From assembly GCA_021790815.1 (NCBI GenBank), contig JAJYFT010000010.1, positions 1 to 39,028 of the forward strand: DNA of 39,028 nucleotides, written 5' to 3'. A program made the translations under genes and the position numbers. The notes beneath the pieces were generated by a model. The model saw only the letters and a list, made by a program, of their open reading frames with translations. It was not told the DNA's origin and ran no database searches. Below, in pieces: positions 17,226 through 25,528 of the stretch (position 1 is the stretch's first letter; each line of letters begins with the position of its first letter). The stretch comes from Actinomycetes bacterium (lineage in GTDB: Bacteria > Actinomycetota > Acidimicrobiia > Acidimicrobiales > JABEUL01).

Positions 17226-18304
17226 TCAGTCCTAACTTACTCTCAGTTACAACGGGACCCACTGCGATGTGGTATTTGACCCGTGGTAGTGGAATAGTTG
17301 CACTAGTGTTGCTAACTGGAACAGTTTTACTTGGGATCGTGGGCACTATGAGATTTAGTTCCCCGAAGTGGCCGCGTTTTTTGCAGCAAGGTCTTCACAG
17401 GAACCTTTCACTACTTTGTGTGGCAATAATACCAATCCATGTCATTGCAAGTGTTGCGGACGGTTTTGTGCCGATTTCCATTGTTGACGCGGTCATTCCG
17501 TTTCACTCAAAATATCGTCCAGTTTGGGTCGGGCTTGGTGCAGTTTCACTCGACCTCATGCTCGCGATTATTGCAACAAGCTTGCTCAGGCACAAGATTG
17601 GCTACTCATCGTGGAAGTGGATTCACTATCTTGCCTATTTAAGCTGGCCAATTGCAGTCCTTCATGGCCTAGGCACAGGAAGCGATGTAAAAATTCCGGC
17701 ATTTTTAGTGATAAATGTTCTTGCCGTTGCATCGGTGCTTATAGCACTTGGGTGGAAACTATATGTTGTTTTCCCGGCATCAGTTAGCAGCAAGACGCTT
17801 GTAACTTTAGCAGGACTGATCTTTGTGTTTGGTCTAGTTATTTTTACTATTTTTGGACCGCTGGCACCTAACTGGGCAAAAAGATCTGGGAGCGTAATAA
17901 ATGCTCAAGTTGCTACTAACTCATCTAAATCAACTTCAACGACAACACCTCCGGCAAATAAAGTCCCTACATTGCCATTTACGTCTAACTTCTCTGGAAC
18001 AATTAGTCAGTCGTCTTCTCAATATTCCTCTAACGTAACCATTTCTATTGTTGGTAAAGTTAGCATAGGTGGTGGCATTACCCTTAGAGTATCAATTTCC
18101 GGAGTTGCTGCAGAGGGCGGTGTGTCCATGGAGACGAGTACCGTAAGCTTTGGTTCGGCAACTGGTTCAATTTCCAATTTATCTGGTACTGATTTGGTTG
18201 CAAGCATGAAATCACCTACTGGTACTTCGTTTATCTTAAGCGCGGCGTTTAATCTTAGCCAGTCTTCAACCAGTGTAACTGGAACGGTGTCGGGAAAGGC
18301 TTAA
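17216..18304 (+). CDS. Ferric-reductase-like transmembrane protein with exported beta-rich tail
   Basis: A 362-residue protein. The first ~225 residues form about six helices with paired histidines suited to haem b: HRNL and PIHVIAS near 61-74, and IHYLAYL with VLHGLG in a later pair about 13 residues apart, as in FRE/YedZ-like domains. A Ser/Thr/Pro linker (about 230-260) leads to a ~100-residue beta-rich segment that would face outside. No FAD/NADPH-binding domain is present, so electrons must come from a separate subunit, plausibly the NuoF-like protein encoded next. The tail is not an FMN-binding domain by sequence. It overlaps apbE by ten bases; the next gene begins directly after its stop. 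Confidence 0.82.
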   Translation: MAIISPNLLSVTTGPTAMWYLTRGSGIVALVLLTGTVLLGIVGTMRFSSPKWPRFLQQGLHRNLSLLCVAIIPIHVIASVADGFVPISIVDAVIPFHSKYRPVWVGLGAVSLDLMLAIIATSLLRHKIGYSSWKWIHYLAYLSWPIAVLHGLGTGSDVKIPAFLVINVLAVASVLIALGWKLYVVFPASVSSKTLVTLAGLIFVFGLVIFTIFGPLAPNWAKRSGSVINAQVATNSSKSTSTTTPPANKVPTLPFTSNFSGTISQSSSQYSSNVTISIVGKVSIGGGITLRVSISGVAAEGGVSMETSTVSFGSATGSISNLSGTDLVASMKSPTGTSFILSAAFNLSQSSTSVTGTVSGKA

Positions 18305-19663
18305 GTGTTGAAAACTAATTTAAACTTGGAAAATCATAGGAACATGCCAGGGCCGAACTCACTTCCAAGGCTTTTAACTGGGCTAGACGGTGGTGTCGTC
18401 ACACTAGAGGATCATATGGACATCTGGGGAGAGTTGCCAATATTCAAGGATTCAAGGACATTTATTGAACTACTCGACGAAAGTGGTCTGAGGGGTCATG
18501 GGGGCGCGTGGTTTTTAGTTGGAGCGAAATGGCGATCGATATTAAATTATGCACGTTCAAATAACATTGTTATTATCGGGAATGCAACAGAAGGTGAACC
18601 AGGGAGTAAAAAGGATAAACTGCTTGTTACTAGAGCCCCTCACTTAGTAATCGACGGGTTGATGCTTGCGGCGGCTGCTCTTAAAACAAGTGATGTGTTT
18701 CTGTGTGTAGACGAGGGCGTAGCTAGTTTTTTAAAGTCTGAATTGAACAAGAGGCAGAAGCTCAAGATGGACCGTGTAAGAGTAAAAGTAATTTCAGTGC
18801 CAAGTCTATTTATTTCTGGTGAAGAGTCAGCTCTTGTGAACTACATAAACGGAAATGGTGTAGGCATTCCTTTGTTCAAATCCATTTCGCCAATTCGAGA
18901 AAAAGGTGCATTTGGAAAACCAACTCTGGTTCAAAACGTTGAAACACTGGCTCAAGTAGCAGTTTTAGCAAGATTTGGTGCTCACAATTTCAGGGCGCTC
19001 GGTTCAAAGGGTGGAGTGGGAACAGGTTTAATGACCGTAATTGGCGGGGTAAAAGAGCCCGGCGTAGTTGAAATATCCTTGGGTTCACCACTTAAAGATG
19101 CAATCGACAAAGCTGGCGGACTAGTGCAAGGTTTCGAATCAATTTTAATCGGTGGTTATGGGGGGGCGTGGATAGATGGCACTAAGGCATTAGAGTTATC
19201 TTTGACAGAGCAAAGCCTGCAAGCTGTTGGTGGTACGCTGGGTGCGGGAATTATTGGGGTTCTACCAAATGATTACTGTCCATTGGGTGTAACTGCAAGA
19301 ATTGTAGACTACTTAACCAAAGTAAGAGCCAGGCAGTGTGGACCATGTGAGTTTGGTCTTCCTCTAATTTCAGCTACGCTTCACCAACTAGCAATTGGAC
19401 GCAGAACACCAAACTTAGTAAATGACCTTCTAGAATGGTGTGCTCTCGTTGAGAGTAGAGGAAATTGTAAGCACCCGGACGGTGTTGCTAGGTTAGTAAG
19501 AAGTACATTAAAGGTGTTTAAAGAAGATATTGATCAACACCTAAAACGTGGATCTTGTAAGCGAAGAATAGACCCCATGCCGTTTCCAATTCCAAACGTT
19601 AGCATTGAACGGCATGTAAGGAACGGATTAGATCAAGCCAGAAAGGTAATTGCGCGGCGATGA
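18305..19663 (+). CDS. NuoF-like NAD(P)H/FMN iron-sulfur oxidoreductase subunit
   Basis: A 452-residue relative of the 51-kDa complex I subunit. It has the glycine-rich RGHGGAWF.VGAKW (63-76), GNATEGEPGSKKDK (92-105, FMN region), FGKPTLVQNVETLA (203-216) and an SLBB-like domain (about 235-330). The C-terminal Fe-S region has C345-G-P-C348 and C388 (GNCKHPDG). Complex I has a CxxCxxC array, and here the first of those cysteines is replaced (A342), so the cluster may use three cysteines plus another ligand. The start is GTG at 18305 or TTG at 18308. It overlaps the ferredoxin gene by four bases. Likely passes electrons between NAD(P)H, ferredoxin and the membrane protein. Confidence 0.85.
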   Translation: MLKTNLNLENHRNMPGPNSLPRLLTGLDGGVVTLEDHMDIWGELPIFKDSRTFIELLDESGLRGHGGAWFLVGAKWRSILNYARSNNIVIIGNATEGEPGSKKDKLLVTRAPHLVIDGLMLAAAALKTSDVFLCVDEGVASFLKSELNKRQKLKMDRVRVKVISVPSLFISGEESALVNYINGNGVGIPLFKSISPIREKGAFGKPTLVQNVETLAQVAVLARFGAHNFRALGSKGGVGTGLMTVIGGVKEPGVVEISLGSPLKDAIDKAGGLVQGFESILIGGYGGAWIDGTKALELSLTEQSLQAVGGTLGAGIIGVLPNDYCPLGVTARIVDYLTKVRARQCGPCEFGLPLISATLHQLAIGRRTPNLVNDLLEWCALVESRGNCKHPDGVARLVRSTLKVFKEDIDQHLKRGSCKRRIDPMPFPIPNVSIERHVRNGLDQARKVIARR

Positions 19664-19875
19664 TCTACGGGAAGGAAAAGCACTTGGTCGTCGACTACTC
19701 TAAATGTGATGGTCATGGAATTTGTGCGGAGATGTGTCCTGAATGGGTACATCTAGATCAGTTTGGCTTTCCGGTACTTCGAGCTGGTTCAATCCCCAAA
19801 GAGGTAATTAGGCATGCCGAAAAAGCAGTTTTAGAGTGTCCGAAACTTGCAATTAAATTAATAGCACTTTCATAA
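19660..19875 (+). CDS. Small single-cluster ferredoxin with CxxHxxC motif
   Basis: A 71-residue cytoplasmic ferredoxin. The ligand pattern is C16-x2-H19-x2-C22-x3-C26-P, with a final C60-P. The second position is His in place of Cys, as in mycobacterial and streptomycete 3Fe-4S or His-ligated ferredoxins that often serve cytochrome P450s. No P450 is in the window; the neighbours instead point to transfer with the NuoF-like subunit. The ATG overlaps the preceding stop region by four bases. It closes the operon; the next gene (phoU) is 136 bases away. Confidence 0.88.
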   Translation: MIYGKEKHLVVDYSKCDGHGICAEMCPEWVHLDQFGFPVLRAGSIPKEVIRHAEKAVLECPKLAIKLIALS

Positions 19876-20011
19876 AGCCAATAACTATTAAACTATTCCA
19901 ACCTAGATACTAGGAAGGCGGATTATTTATTACGCAGATTAGGCACCTATTAACCAAAAATTCTAGTTGCATCGATTGCATTGTAGGTGCTTAACCGTTA
20001 GAGTTTATATT

Positions 20012-20671
20012 GTGACTGAACATTCTCCTATACATGCGCGACCGATGCTAACTGTCGAGCGAAAAGTAGTACAACTATTTGCTCTTGTTAGGGATGGACT
20101 AGCTGGTGCTACCGAAGCCTTGCTTTCTGGAGACAAGGAGATAGCTAGAGAGATGCTTGCCAGAGAGGAATTGATTGACTCTCTTTATGCAGATGTCGAG
20201 TCATTAGTATTAGAGCGCCTTTCAACTTTGGATCTTCCGAGGGAACGTATGCATGAACTCGTCGTAATTTTACGGATGCTTCCTGAACTTGAAAGATCAG
20301 GTGATTTAGCTGAACATATTGCATGGCGAGCAGCACGTGGACTTGGAAATGAAATAACTGCCAGAAGTAGAGGTTTGATTCAGCGAATGGGTGAACTTAC
20401 GGTCACTATGTGGTCAAACGGTGAAAAGGCGTTCGTTGAAGGTATCGCTGACGCAGCACGTGAGTTAGATGAACTAGATGAAGAACTAGATGAACTCCAC
20501 GTTGCACTTACAGCAGAGATAGTTGGAAGTGGAATGCCGATGGCTGTAGCGATTGAACTTGCTATGATTGGAAGATTTTATGAGAGGTTGGGAGATCATG
20601 CAGTTAACCTAGCTAGAAGAAATGTAAATCTCACCGACGGAGCTCCTCAAGGTCCTAGTCGAACGCATTAA
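20012..20671 (+). CDS. phoU: PhoU-family phosphate signalling protein
   Basis: Negative regulator linking phosphate uptake to a PhoR/SenX3-type kinase. The protein has ~219 residues from the GTG at 20012; an in-frame TTG at 19967 would add 15 residues with no family similarity. Two three-helix PhoU repeats are visible, each with the metal-binding E/DxxxD signature: ELERSGDLAEHI in the first and RFYERLGDHAVNLA in the second. An acidic helix (ELDELDEELDEL) lies between. SenX3/RegX3-like genes occur 8 kb further on, separated by the amidase and the secretion operon. In many actinobacteria these genes are close neighbours, so the gap is suggestive of an insertion. Confidence 0.9.
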   Translation: MTEHSPIHARPMLTVERKVVQLFALVRDGLAGATEALLSGDKEIAREMLAREELIDSLYADVESLVLERLSTLDLPRERMHELVVILRMLPELERSGDLAEHIAWRAARGLGNEITARSRGLIQRMGELTVTMWSNGEKAFVEGIADAARELDELDEELDELHVALTAEIVGSGMPMAVAIELAMIGRFYERLGDHAVNLARRNVNLTDGAPQGPSRTH

Positions 20672-21202
20672 AAAATATTTTACTGTGTGGTGATTTAAGT
20701 TGCTTAATTAAGGAGTTTCCACATTAATGTTTTTCGAATTTAGGAATAATTAATATGTTGCGTAGCGTTTCGCGCTATCTTCATACCTGTCAATCAATTA
20801 AATTAAAGCTGCAGATGAAAATTCCACCACCACTTTTAATCTTTGACAACATAGATCCAGGACAAGTAGTACTGGCCCAAGAATAAGTGTCCTCGCGTCC
20901 ACCCTATACCTAAGGCTTGCCGGTCAAAGACTGGTACTAGCACAAGTAAGCCTAAAGTGCGGCGAGAGCTTCTAAAGTAAATGCAGCGTAAGTTGTCATC
21001 ACCGAAGGAATCCCAAGGCTTTAGCCGTGGGAAAAGGTCAATAAATTGTGTGAAAGTTTAGCGATGGTTTGCGAAATCTACTCTATCTTCTAGCCTTTTT
21101 AAAAGTGAGGAATGTTAGTTGTGATGTATAGAATTGTTTGCTTAAAACAGTTAATAGACGTTAATTTTGAATTTATGTTGTAAGAGTTGTAGGGTATTTA
21201 AT
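20672..21202. other. Non-coding region with a transposon scar
   Basis: About 530 bases between phoU and the amidase gene. The first ~230 show no coding potential I can identify and no TnpB-like protein. The rest holds the omega-RNA-like scaffold described separately (20911-21041). Bases 21042-21202 are AT-rich and must contain the amidase promoter. Confidence 0.6.
20911..21041 (+). ncRNA. Orphan IS200/IS605-type right end, omega-RNA-like scaffold (copy 1)
   Basis: The stretch has the architecture of the right end of TnpB-carrying IS200/IS605 elements. An AGGCTT...AAGCCT inverted pair encloses a CCGGTC-AAA-GACTGG hairpin. CTTCTAAAGT and GTTGTCATCACCGA follow, then a terminal hairpin CCCAAGGC-TTTA-GCCGTGGG and AAAAGGTCAA. 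In complete elements this DNA encodes the 3' part of the guide RNA bound by TnpB, and the guide lies just after the TCAA. No tnpB or tnpA remains upstream. Bases 20969-21041 match 37434-37506 at 61 of 73 positions by hand count. Expression is not shown; it may be only a scar. Confidence 0.65.
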
Positions 21203-22612
21203 ATGACAAATGAACCATGGTTAAAAGATGCAGTCGGATTAGTCGATGCATATAGAAAAAAAGAGTTAAGCCCAAGTGAGGCTTTAGACGGGACCTTAAG
21301 TGCGATAAAGAGTTCTGATTTAAATGCATTTGCTTATCTTGAAGAGGATAAGGCTCGAGAAGCAGCTGCTAATGCAAACATTGAGTTGCCATTTGGTGGA
21401 GTTCCAGTTGGAATTAAAGAGTTAGACCCCGTCTATGGATGGCCACTTACTGGTGCATCCTTGTTGTTTAAAGATAGAGTAAGTACTTATGAAGCAACGT
21501 ATGTCTCACGATTTAGAAAATCGGGTCCAGTATTTGTGGGGCAGACTACAGCGAGTGAATTTGGCGGGATCAACTGTACTCACACGAAGTTACATGGCAC
21601 AACGTTAAATCCGTGGAAAAAAACCCAGACCCCTGGGGGTTCATCAGGTGGTACCGCTGCGGCAGTTTCTGGAGGATTAATTCCACTAGGAACTGGCGGT
21701 GATGGTGGTGGTTCTATAAGAATTCCCGCGGGGTTCACAGGTCTTTTTGGGCTAAAAGTTACTTACGGGCGAGTTCCAAAAGGCCCAAACTGCGAAATTG
21801 CTGCTCTTACTGCCGTTTTAGGCTGCCTTTCTAGATCAGTAAGAGATACTGCAAGATTTCTAGACGTTGTAAATGGTTACGACTGTCATGATCCGTTAAG
21901 TTTACCGAGACGAGAAGACTATGAAGCTAAGCTCGGGACCTATGATTTAGGTGGATTAAAGGTCGTTGTAACTCCTGACTTATTTGGATCGGCATATGTG
22001 AATTCGAAGATTTGCGAGCTAGTTGAAGCTGCAGCTAAGGATTTAATTGAGTCTCAAAAATTGAAAAGAGTTGAAGCTAAAGGCGTTGAAATACCAGGTC
22101 TTGGAATGGGATGGGCAGCCTCAAATCTCGTTGGGCTCTACGTTGAACTTGAGGAGTTTTATCCCGAAAGAGCTGAAGATCTAACTCCCGAGATTAACTT
22201 TGGTCTTAATATTGCAACGCACAGCTTTAACCTAAAGTTAGCTTCTGAAGGCGAAGAACAGCGTCGAAAGCTTAATGAGTCAATGGCAAGTGTTTTCGAT
22301 GAAGCCGATCTTATTATAACGAGTACTAATCCAGATACCGCTTTTAACGCTTCAGGACCGTTACCAACCGTTGTGGGAGGAGTTGATCTAGTTAAAGAAA
22401 AAGGTCTTTTTGATGCACTTTCAAACAACGGTGCGCTAACTATACCTGGTAATCTCTACGGTTGCCCTGGGGTATCAATACCAATCGGCACTCTAGACGG
22501 ACTTCCTGTTGGAATGCAAATTATGGCGAAACACCATCTTGAAGAAGTGTTGCTTGATTTGGCGCTTGATATTGAGAATAATAAACCTTGGCCTCTAACG
22601 GTGCCTGTTTAA
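21203..22612 (+). CDS. Amidase signature family hydrolase
   Basis: A 469-residue Ser-cisSer-Lys amidase. The triad is K72 (VGIKELD), cis-Ser S147 in GGSSGG and nucleophile S171 in GGGSIRIP. Spacings of 99 and 24 residues match those of FAAH. The signature GGSSGGTAAAVSGG...GTGGDGGGS is intact. The family hydrolyses amides, nitrile-derived amides or acylated amines; without operon partners such as gatB/gatC, a tRNA amidotransferase role is unlikely, and the substrate is open. The ATG at 21203 (MTNEPWL) is chosen because the first 12 residues of a longer reading from 21167 look like translated leader. It is convergent with the secretion operon (19-base gap). Confidence 0.88.
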   Translation: MTNEPWLKDAVGLVDAYRKKELSPSEALDGTLSAIKSSDLNAFAYLEEDKAREAAANANIELPFGGVPVGIKELDPVYGWPLTGASLLFKDRVSTYEATYVSRFRKSGPVFVGQTTASEFGGINCTHTKLHGTTLNPWKKTQTPGGSSGGTAAAVSGGLIPLGTGGDGGGSIRIPAGFTGLFGLKVTYGRVPKGPNCEIAALTAVLGCLSRSVRDTARFLDVVNGYDCHDPLSLPRREDYEAKLGTYDLGGLKVVVTPDLFGSAYVNSKICELVEAAAKDLIESQKLKRVEAKGVEIPGLGMGWAASNLVGLYVELEEFYPERAEDLTPEINFGLNIATHSFNLKLASEGEEQRRKLNESMASVFDEADLIITSTNPDTAFNASGPLPTVVGGVDLVKEKGLFDALSNNGALTIPGNLYGCPGVSIPIGTLDGLPVGMQIMAKHHLEEVLLDLALDIENNKPWPLTVPV

Positions 22613-22631
22613 GTAATTCAGACACTTTAAA

Positions 22632-24323
22632 TTAGTCACGTTCGACTAAGGATTTTAAACTTGTATCGTTAAACCACGGTCTTAATTTTATTTTAAATGG
22701 AGGAAGGTGGCCATTTAGAACTACTCCTTCGCCAGGTGGAATCTGTCTAAGTAAGTGACTTGGAGCAAGGGGCCTATGTTCATTTGACCTTGTTACACTT
22801 TTTTGGGTTGTTTTTCCACTTGAAACGGACGTAGTAGAAAATGTTGAAGTTCCAATTAAATTGCTCAAACTATCAAGTGTTGCTAAGTCTGAACTTCCAG
22901 ACAAAAGTACTTTCATTTTGTGATTGTTTAAAACTGTTGCTGAACTTTGCCCATATCTTGCATTTAGCTGAGCTAAATCTTGCCAAACTGTAACTAACTG
23001 TATTCCATGGCTTGCAGCCGTAGAGGCAATAGAATCTAGCTCTTTCAAAGGGGCTATGTTTGCGGCTTCGTCGAGAAGTAGTAGAAGCGGTTCGTTGAGA
23101 GGGTGATTAGTCTTTGCGACGTTTAAATATACGTAATCTAAAATTGTTGAAATCATTGCAGAAAAATAAGGAGTCAGGCGACGTTGTTCAAATGCTGGAG
23201 CAGTAATATATAACGTGCCAGAATCGTAAATTAATGATTCAATGTCAATAGGTGTTTCATCTAAACGAGGTTCATATGCACTAAGCATTGTTTCAGCAGT
23301 TGTATATACAGATGATTTTTGTCTCTCCTCTCTTTTTATAGAAGCCTCGAAGGAATTAAGAGCGTCGCTGAGCCCAATATTTCTAAGTAGATCCATAGGT
23401 TCAAAAATTTCTTGTGTATCAACCCATTTAATTATCGACCGCAAGCCTAGTGAGGAGTTTGCAGCTGCAAAAAGTAATGGTGCGATTAATTTAGAAGCCG
23501 TCTGGTACCAAAAACCAGCGTCTTCGATTCCACTATTTACTGTTTGAGCACATTCTGCAAGTTTAGTTGCCGTTTTTTTGGCACCTGGCCAAGTCAGTGA
23601 GTGTTTTAAAGGGTCCCAGTAGTTTGAGGGTTTGCCAGATGACTCAGTTGGGTCAACTATAAATACGGGACCTTGAGACGAACGATATTTGAATGTGGTA
23701 TTGACGAGGTCACCTTTAACGCTAGTTGCAATTATCGGCCCTTTCCATTCCAGAATTGACGGTATTGCAAATCCCGAAGTCTTAAATGACTGTGTTGGAC
23801 CTATGATAAGAACCGAATGGCTGCTCTCTGATGCTACGAGGTGATTTTTATATTTCCCAATTATTAGTCGACCTGGTACTTGCGTATTAACAAACAGTGT
23901 TGTGATATTGCTAGTTTTAGCCCAATGTGCGGGTCTTGGATCGTTTCCACGATCTATACGTAAACTTAAGGTGCTCCAAAATTCGTTGCTAGTTAGAAAC
24001 AAAGTAATTAAAATTAAGAAAGCTAATGTAACAGTAAAGAGTATCCAAAACAGAGAGCTGCTGGGAGGGTTTGAAAGTTTAAATGGTAAAGCTTTAAAAG
24101 GGTGACTTAAATTTGTACCTAATCTGAGAAAAATTACCGGGGAGTAGAGGATTGAAATATGTATTATTTTGTGACGCGCCATGATTGAGCTTATTTGAAA
24201 AGAAAGCCAAGTACTTAGAAGAATTGATGCTGAAACCAATATGAGAGTAAGTCTTAATTGAGTAGTCCTATCGGTCACTGATTGGTGCATATCTGCCGAA
24301 TTGCCCATGTTTTTAGATTGCAT
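22632..24323 (-). CDS. VirD4/TraG-like type IV coupling protein
   Basis: A 563-residue coupling ATPase that in conjugation systems brings the DNA-relaxase complex to the channel. Two N-terminal helices (about 25-48 and 90-110) anchor it. Walker A is GPTQSFKT (175-182), where Phe replaces the glycine normally before Lys. Walker B is LLLLLDEAANIAP with D418/E419. A typical WQDLAQLNARYGQ block (about 454-466) follows. The degenerate Walker A may be a family variant or may weaken ATP binding. Its start touches the stop of the VirB4-like gene at base 24323. No relaxase is encoded nearby. Confidence 0.85.
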   Translation of the reverse strand: MQSKNMGNSADMHQSVTDRTTQLRLTLILVSASILLSTWLSFQISSIMARHKIIHISILYSPVIFLRLGTNLSHPFKALPFKLSNPPSSSLFWILFTVTLAFLILITLFLTSNEFWSTLSLRIDRGNDPRPAHWAKTSNITTLFVNTQVPGRLIIGKYKNHLVASESSHSVLIIGPTQSFKTSGFAIPSILEWKGPIIATSVKGDLVNTTFKYRSSQGPVFIVDPTESSGKPSNYWDPLKHSLTWPGAKKTATKLAECAQTVNSGIEDAGFWYQTASKLIAPLLFAAANSSLGLRSIIKWVDTQEIFEPMDLLRNIGLSDALNSFEASIKREERQKSSVYTTAETMLSAYEPRLDETPIDIESLIYDSGTLYITAPAFEQRRLTPYFSAMISTILDYVYLNVAKTNHPLNEPLLLLLDEAANIAPLKELDSIASTAASHGIQLVTVWQDLAQLNARYGQSSATVLNNHKMKVLLSGSSDLATLDSLSNLIGTSTFSTTSVSSGKTTQKSVTRSNEHRPLAPSHLLRQIPPGEGVVLNGHLPPFKIKLRPWFNDTSLKSLVERD

Positions 24324-25528
24324 TAATGTTCTCCACTTATACTTAAGTCCATCTTTTGATCAGTATTGATTAACTTTGCTTCTCTGAGTCCAAGTAGATG
24401 GTCTACTAGAAAAGATCGGCTACCCACTTTCCAAAGAGCTCTTCCGAGTGGAAGCTGTGTTATATAGCGCTCTTCAGTTAAAGACAGATTAAAAAGTTTG
24501 GTTGCGTTTGAAGCCTCACTTTCGGATTGCGCATAAATTATTTTTGTTTCTGAGTCACTTAAGAGGCCGCCAACCTTAACTGAGGAGTTGCTTTGATCCG
24601 TGAGGTCCGAAGCTCGGTGAATAACTGCAATATTTGATACCCCATACGATCTCGAAAGTTTCCACGTCATTTGGAAGAAGTTTGCCACCCGCGAATTGGT
24701 TAGTACTGCCCAGGCCTCATCGATGACAATGAAAAATCCGCCAGTAATTTTGTTGCTGGATAGGTAATCTTCAACCAAACTAAGAACACAAGCAATGCCC
24801 ACGCCTAGAGAGTCTGTTCCTTGGAGGTATGAGAGATCAATTGAGATAATTTGATTAGAATAGTCAATGGTTAGCGAGTTAGTGGAATCCATGACTCCTT
24901 TAAGGTCGCTTGATAGTAATCTTCTAAGTTCTAAAGACATTTCTAGAGAGTGTTCGAGCAAAGTGGTCACACTGACAGAATTTGGCATTGAGTCATTCAA
25001 CAATGGATCTTCGAGTTCGCAAGCGATAGATCTAAGGTTAGGATCTTTTGATTTCCTTTTTGCATTACAAACGGCTAAATCAAGAGCAGATTTTTCTAAA
25101 GGCATAAGAGATCTCTTTAATCCTATTTCGGTTAAAGCGTACAAGAGCTGATTGTCATTCTCCCTTATTGGACTAATTCGATGTCTTCCTCCAGGCCTTA
25201 ATACGATTGGTTCGAAACCAAAATGGGATAGTAGTGGTCCATACTCACCCTTTGGATCTATAATTAAACACCTGCGGCCGAATGCCATCTCTCTTAGAAG
25301 AAAAGTCTTTATAAATGAACTTTTTCCTCGTCCGATTTGACCAAGAACGACAATATTTGGATTGGTAAGAATGTTCAAAGAGTATAAGTCGAATGGATCG
25401 TACGTGAATTTGCCACCAAAGTATTGTTTACCTATAAACACTTTCTTACATTCTAAAGAGGGATCGTTAAATAAGGGATAACAGGAACCCAAATGTCTAG
25501 TTGTAGAAGTATGTGATGGAACTTTCAT
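24323..25528 (-). CDS. VirB4/TraE-like type IV secretion ATPase
   Basis: A 401-residue ATPase driving pilus assembly or substrate transfer. Walker A is GQIGRGKS (63-70) and Walker B FFIVIDEAW, with D270/E271. A RecA-like DPKGEYGP segment lies at 91-98. The N-terminal VirB4 domain is largely absent; in actinobacterial SCO6880-type systems that part is thought to be carried by the separate SCO6880-family protein encoded next to it. Overlaps are one base with the coupling protein gene and four bases with the SCO6880-like gene. It presumably works with the membrane proteins of the same operon. Confidence 0.85.
   Translation of the reverse strand: MKVPSHTSTTRHLGSCYPLFNDPSLECKKVFIGKQYFGGKFTYDPFDLYSLNILTNPNIVVLGQIGRGKSSFIKTFLLREMAFGRRCLIIDPKGEYGPLLSHFGFEPIVLRPGGRHRISPIRENDNQLLYALTEIGLKRSLMPLEKSALDLAVCNAKRKSKDPNLRSIACELEDPLLNDSMPNSVSVTTLLEHSLEMSLELRRLLSSDLKGVMDSTNSLTIDYSNQIISIDLSYLQGTDSLGVGIACVLSLVEDYLSSNKITGGFFIVIDEAWAVLTNSRVANFFQMTWKLSRSYGVSNIAVIHRASDLTDQSNSSVKVGGLLSDSETKIIYAQSESEASNATKLFNLSLTEERYITQLPLGRALWKVGSRSFLVDHLLGLREAKLINTDQKMDLSISGEH

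Noticed and set aside
19967-20011. Upstream TTG start for phoU
   Set aside because: The extra 15 residues have no PhoU similarity; GTG at 20012 gives a family-sized protein.
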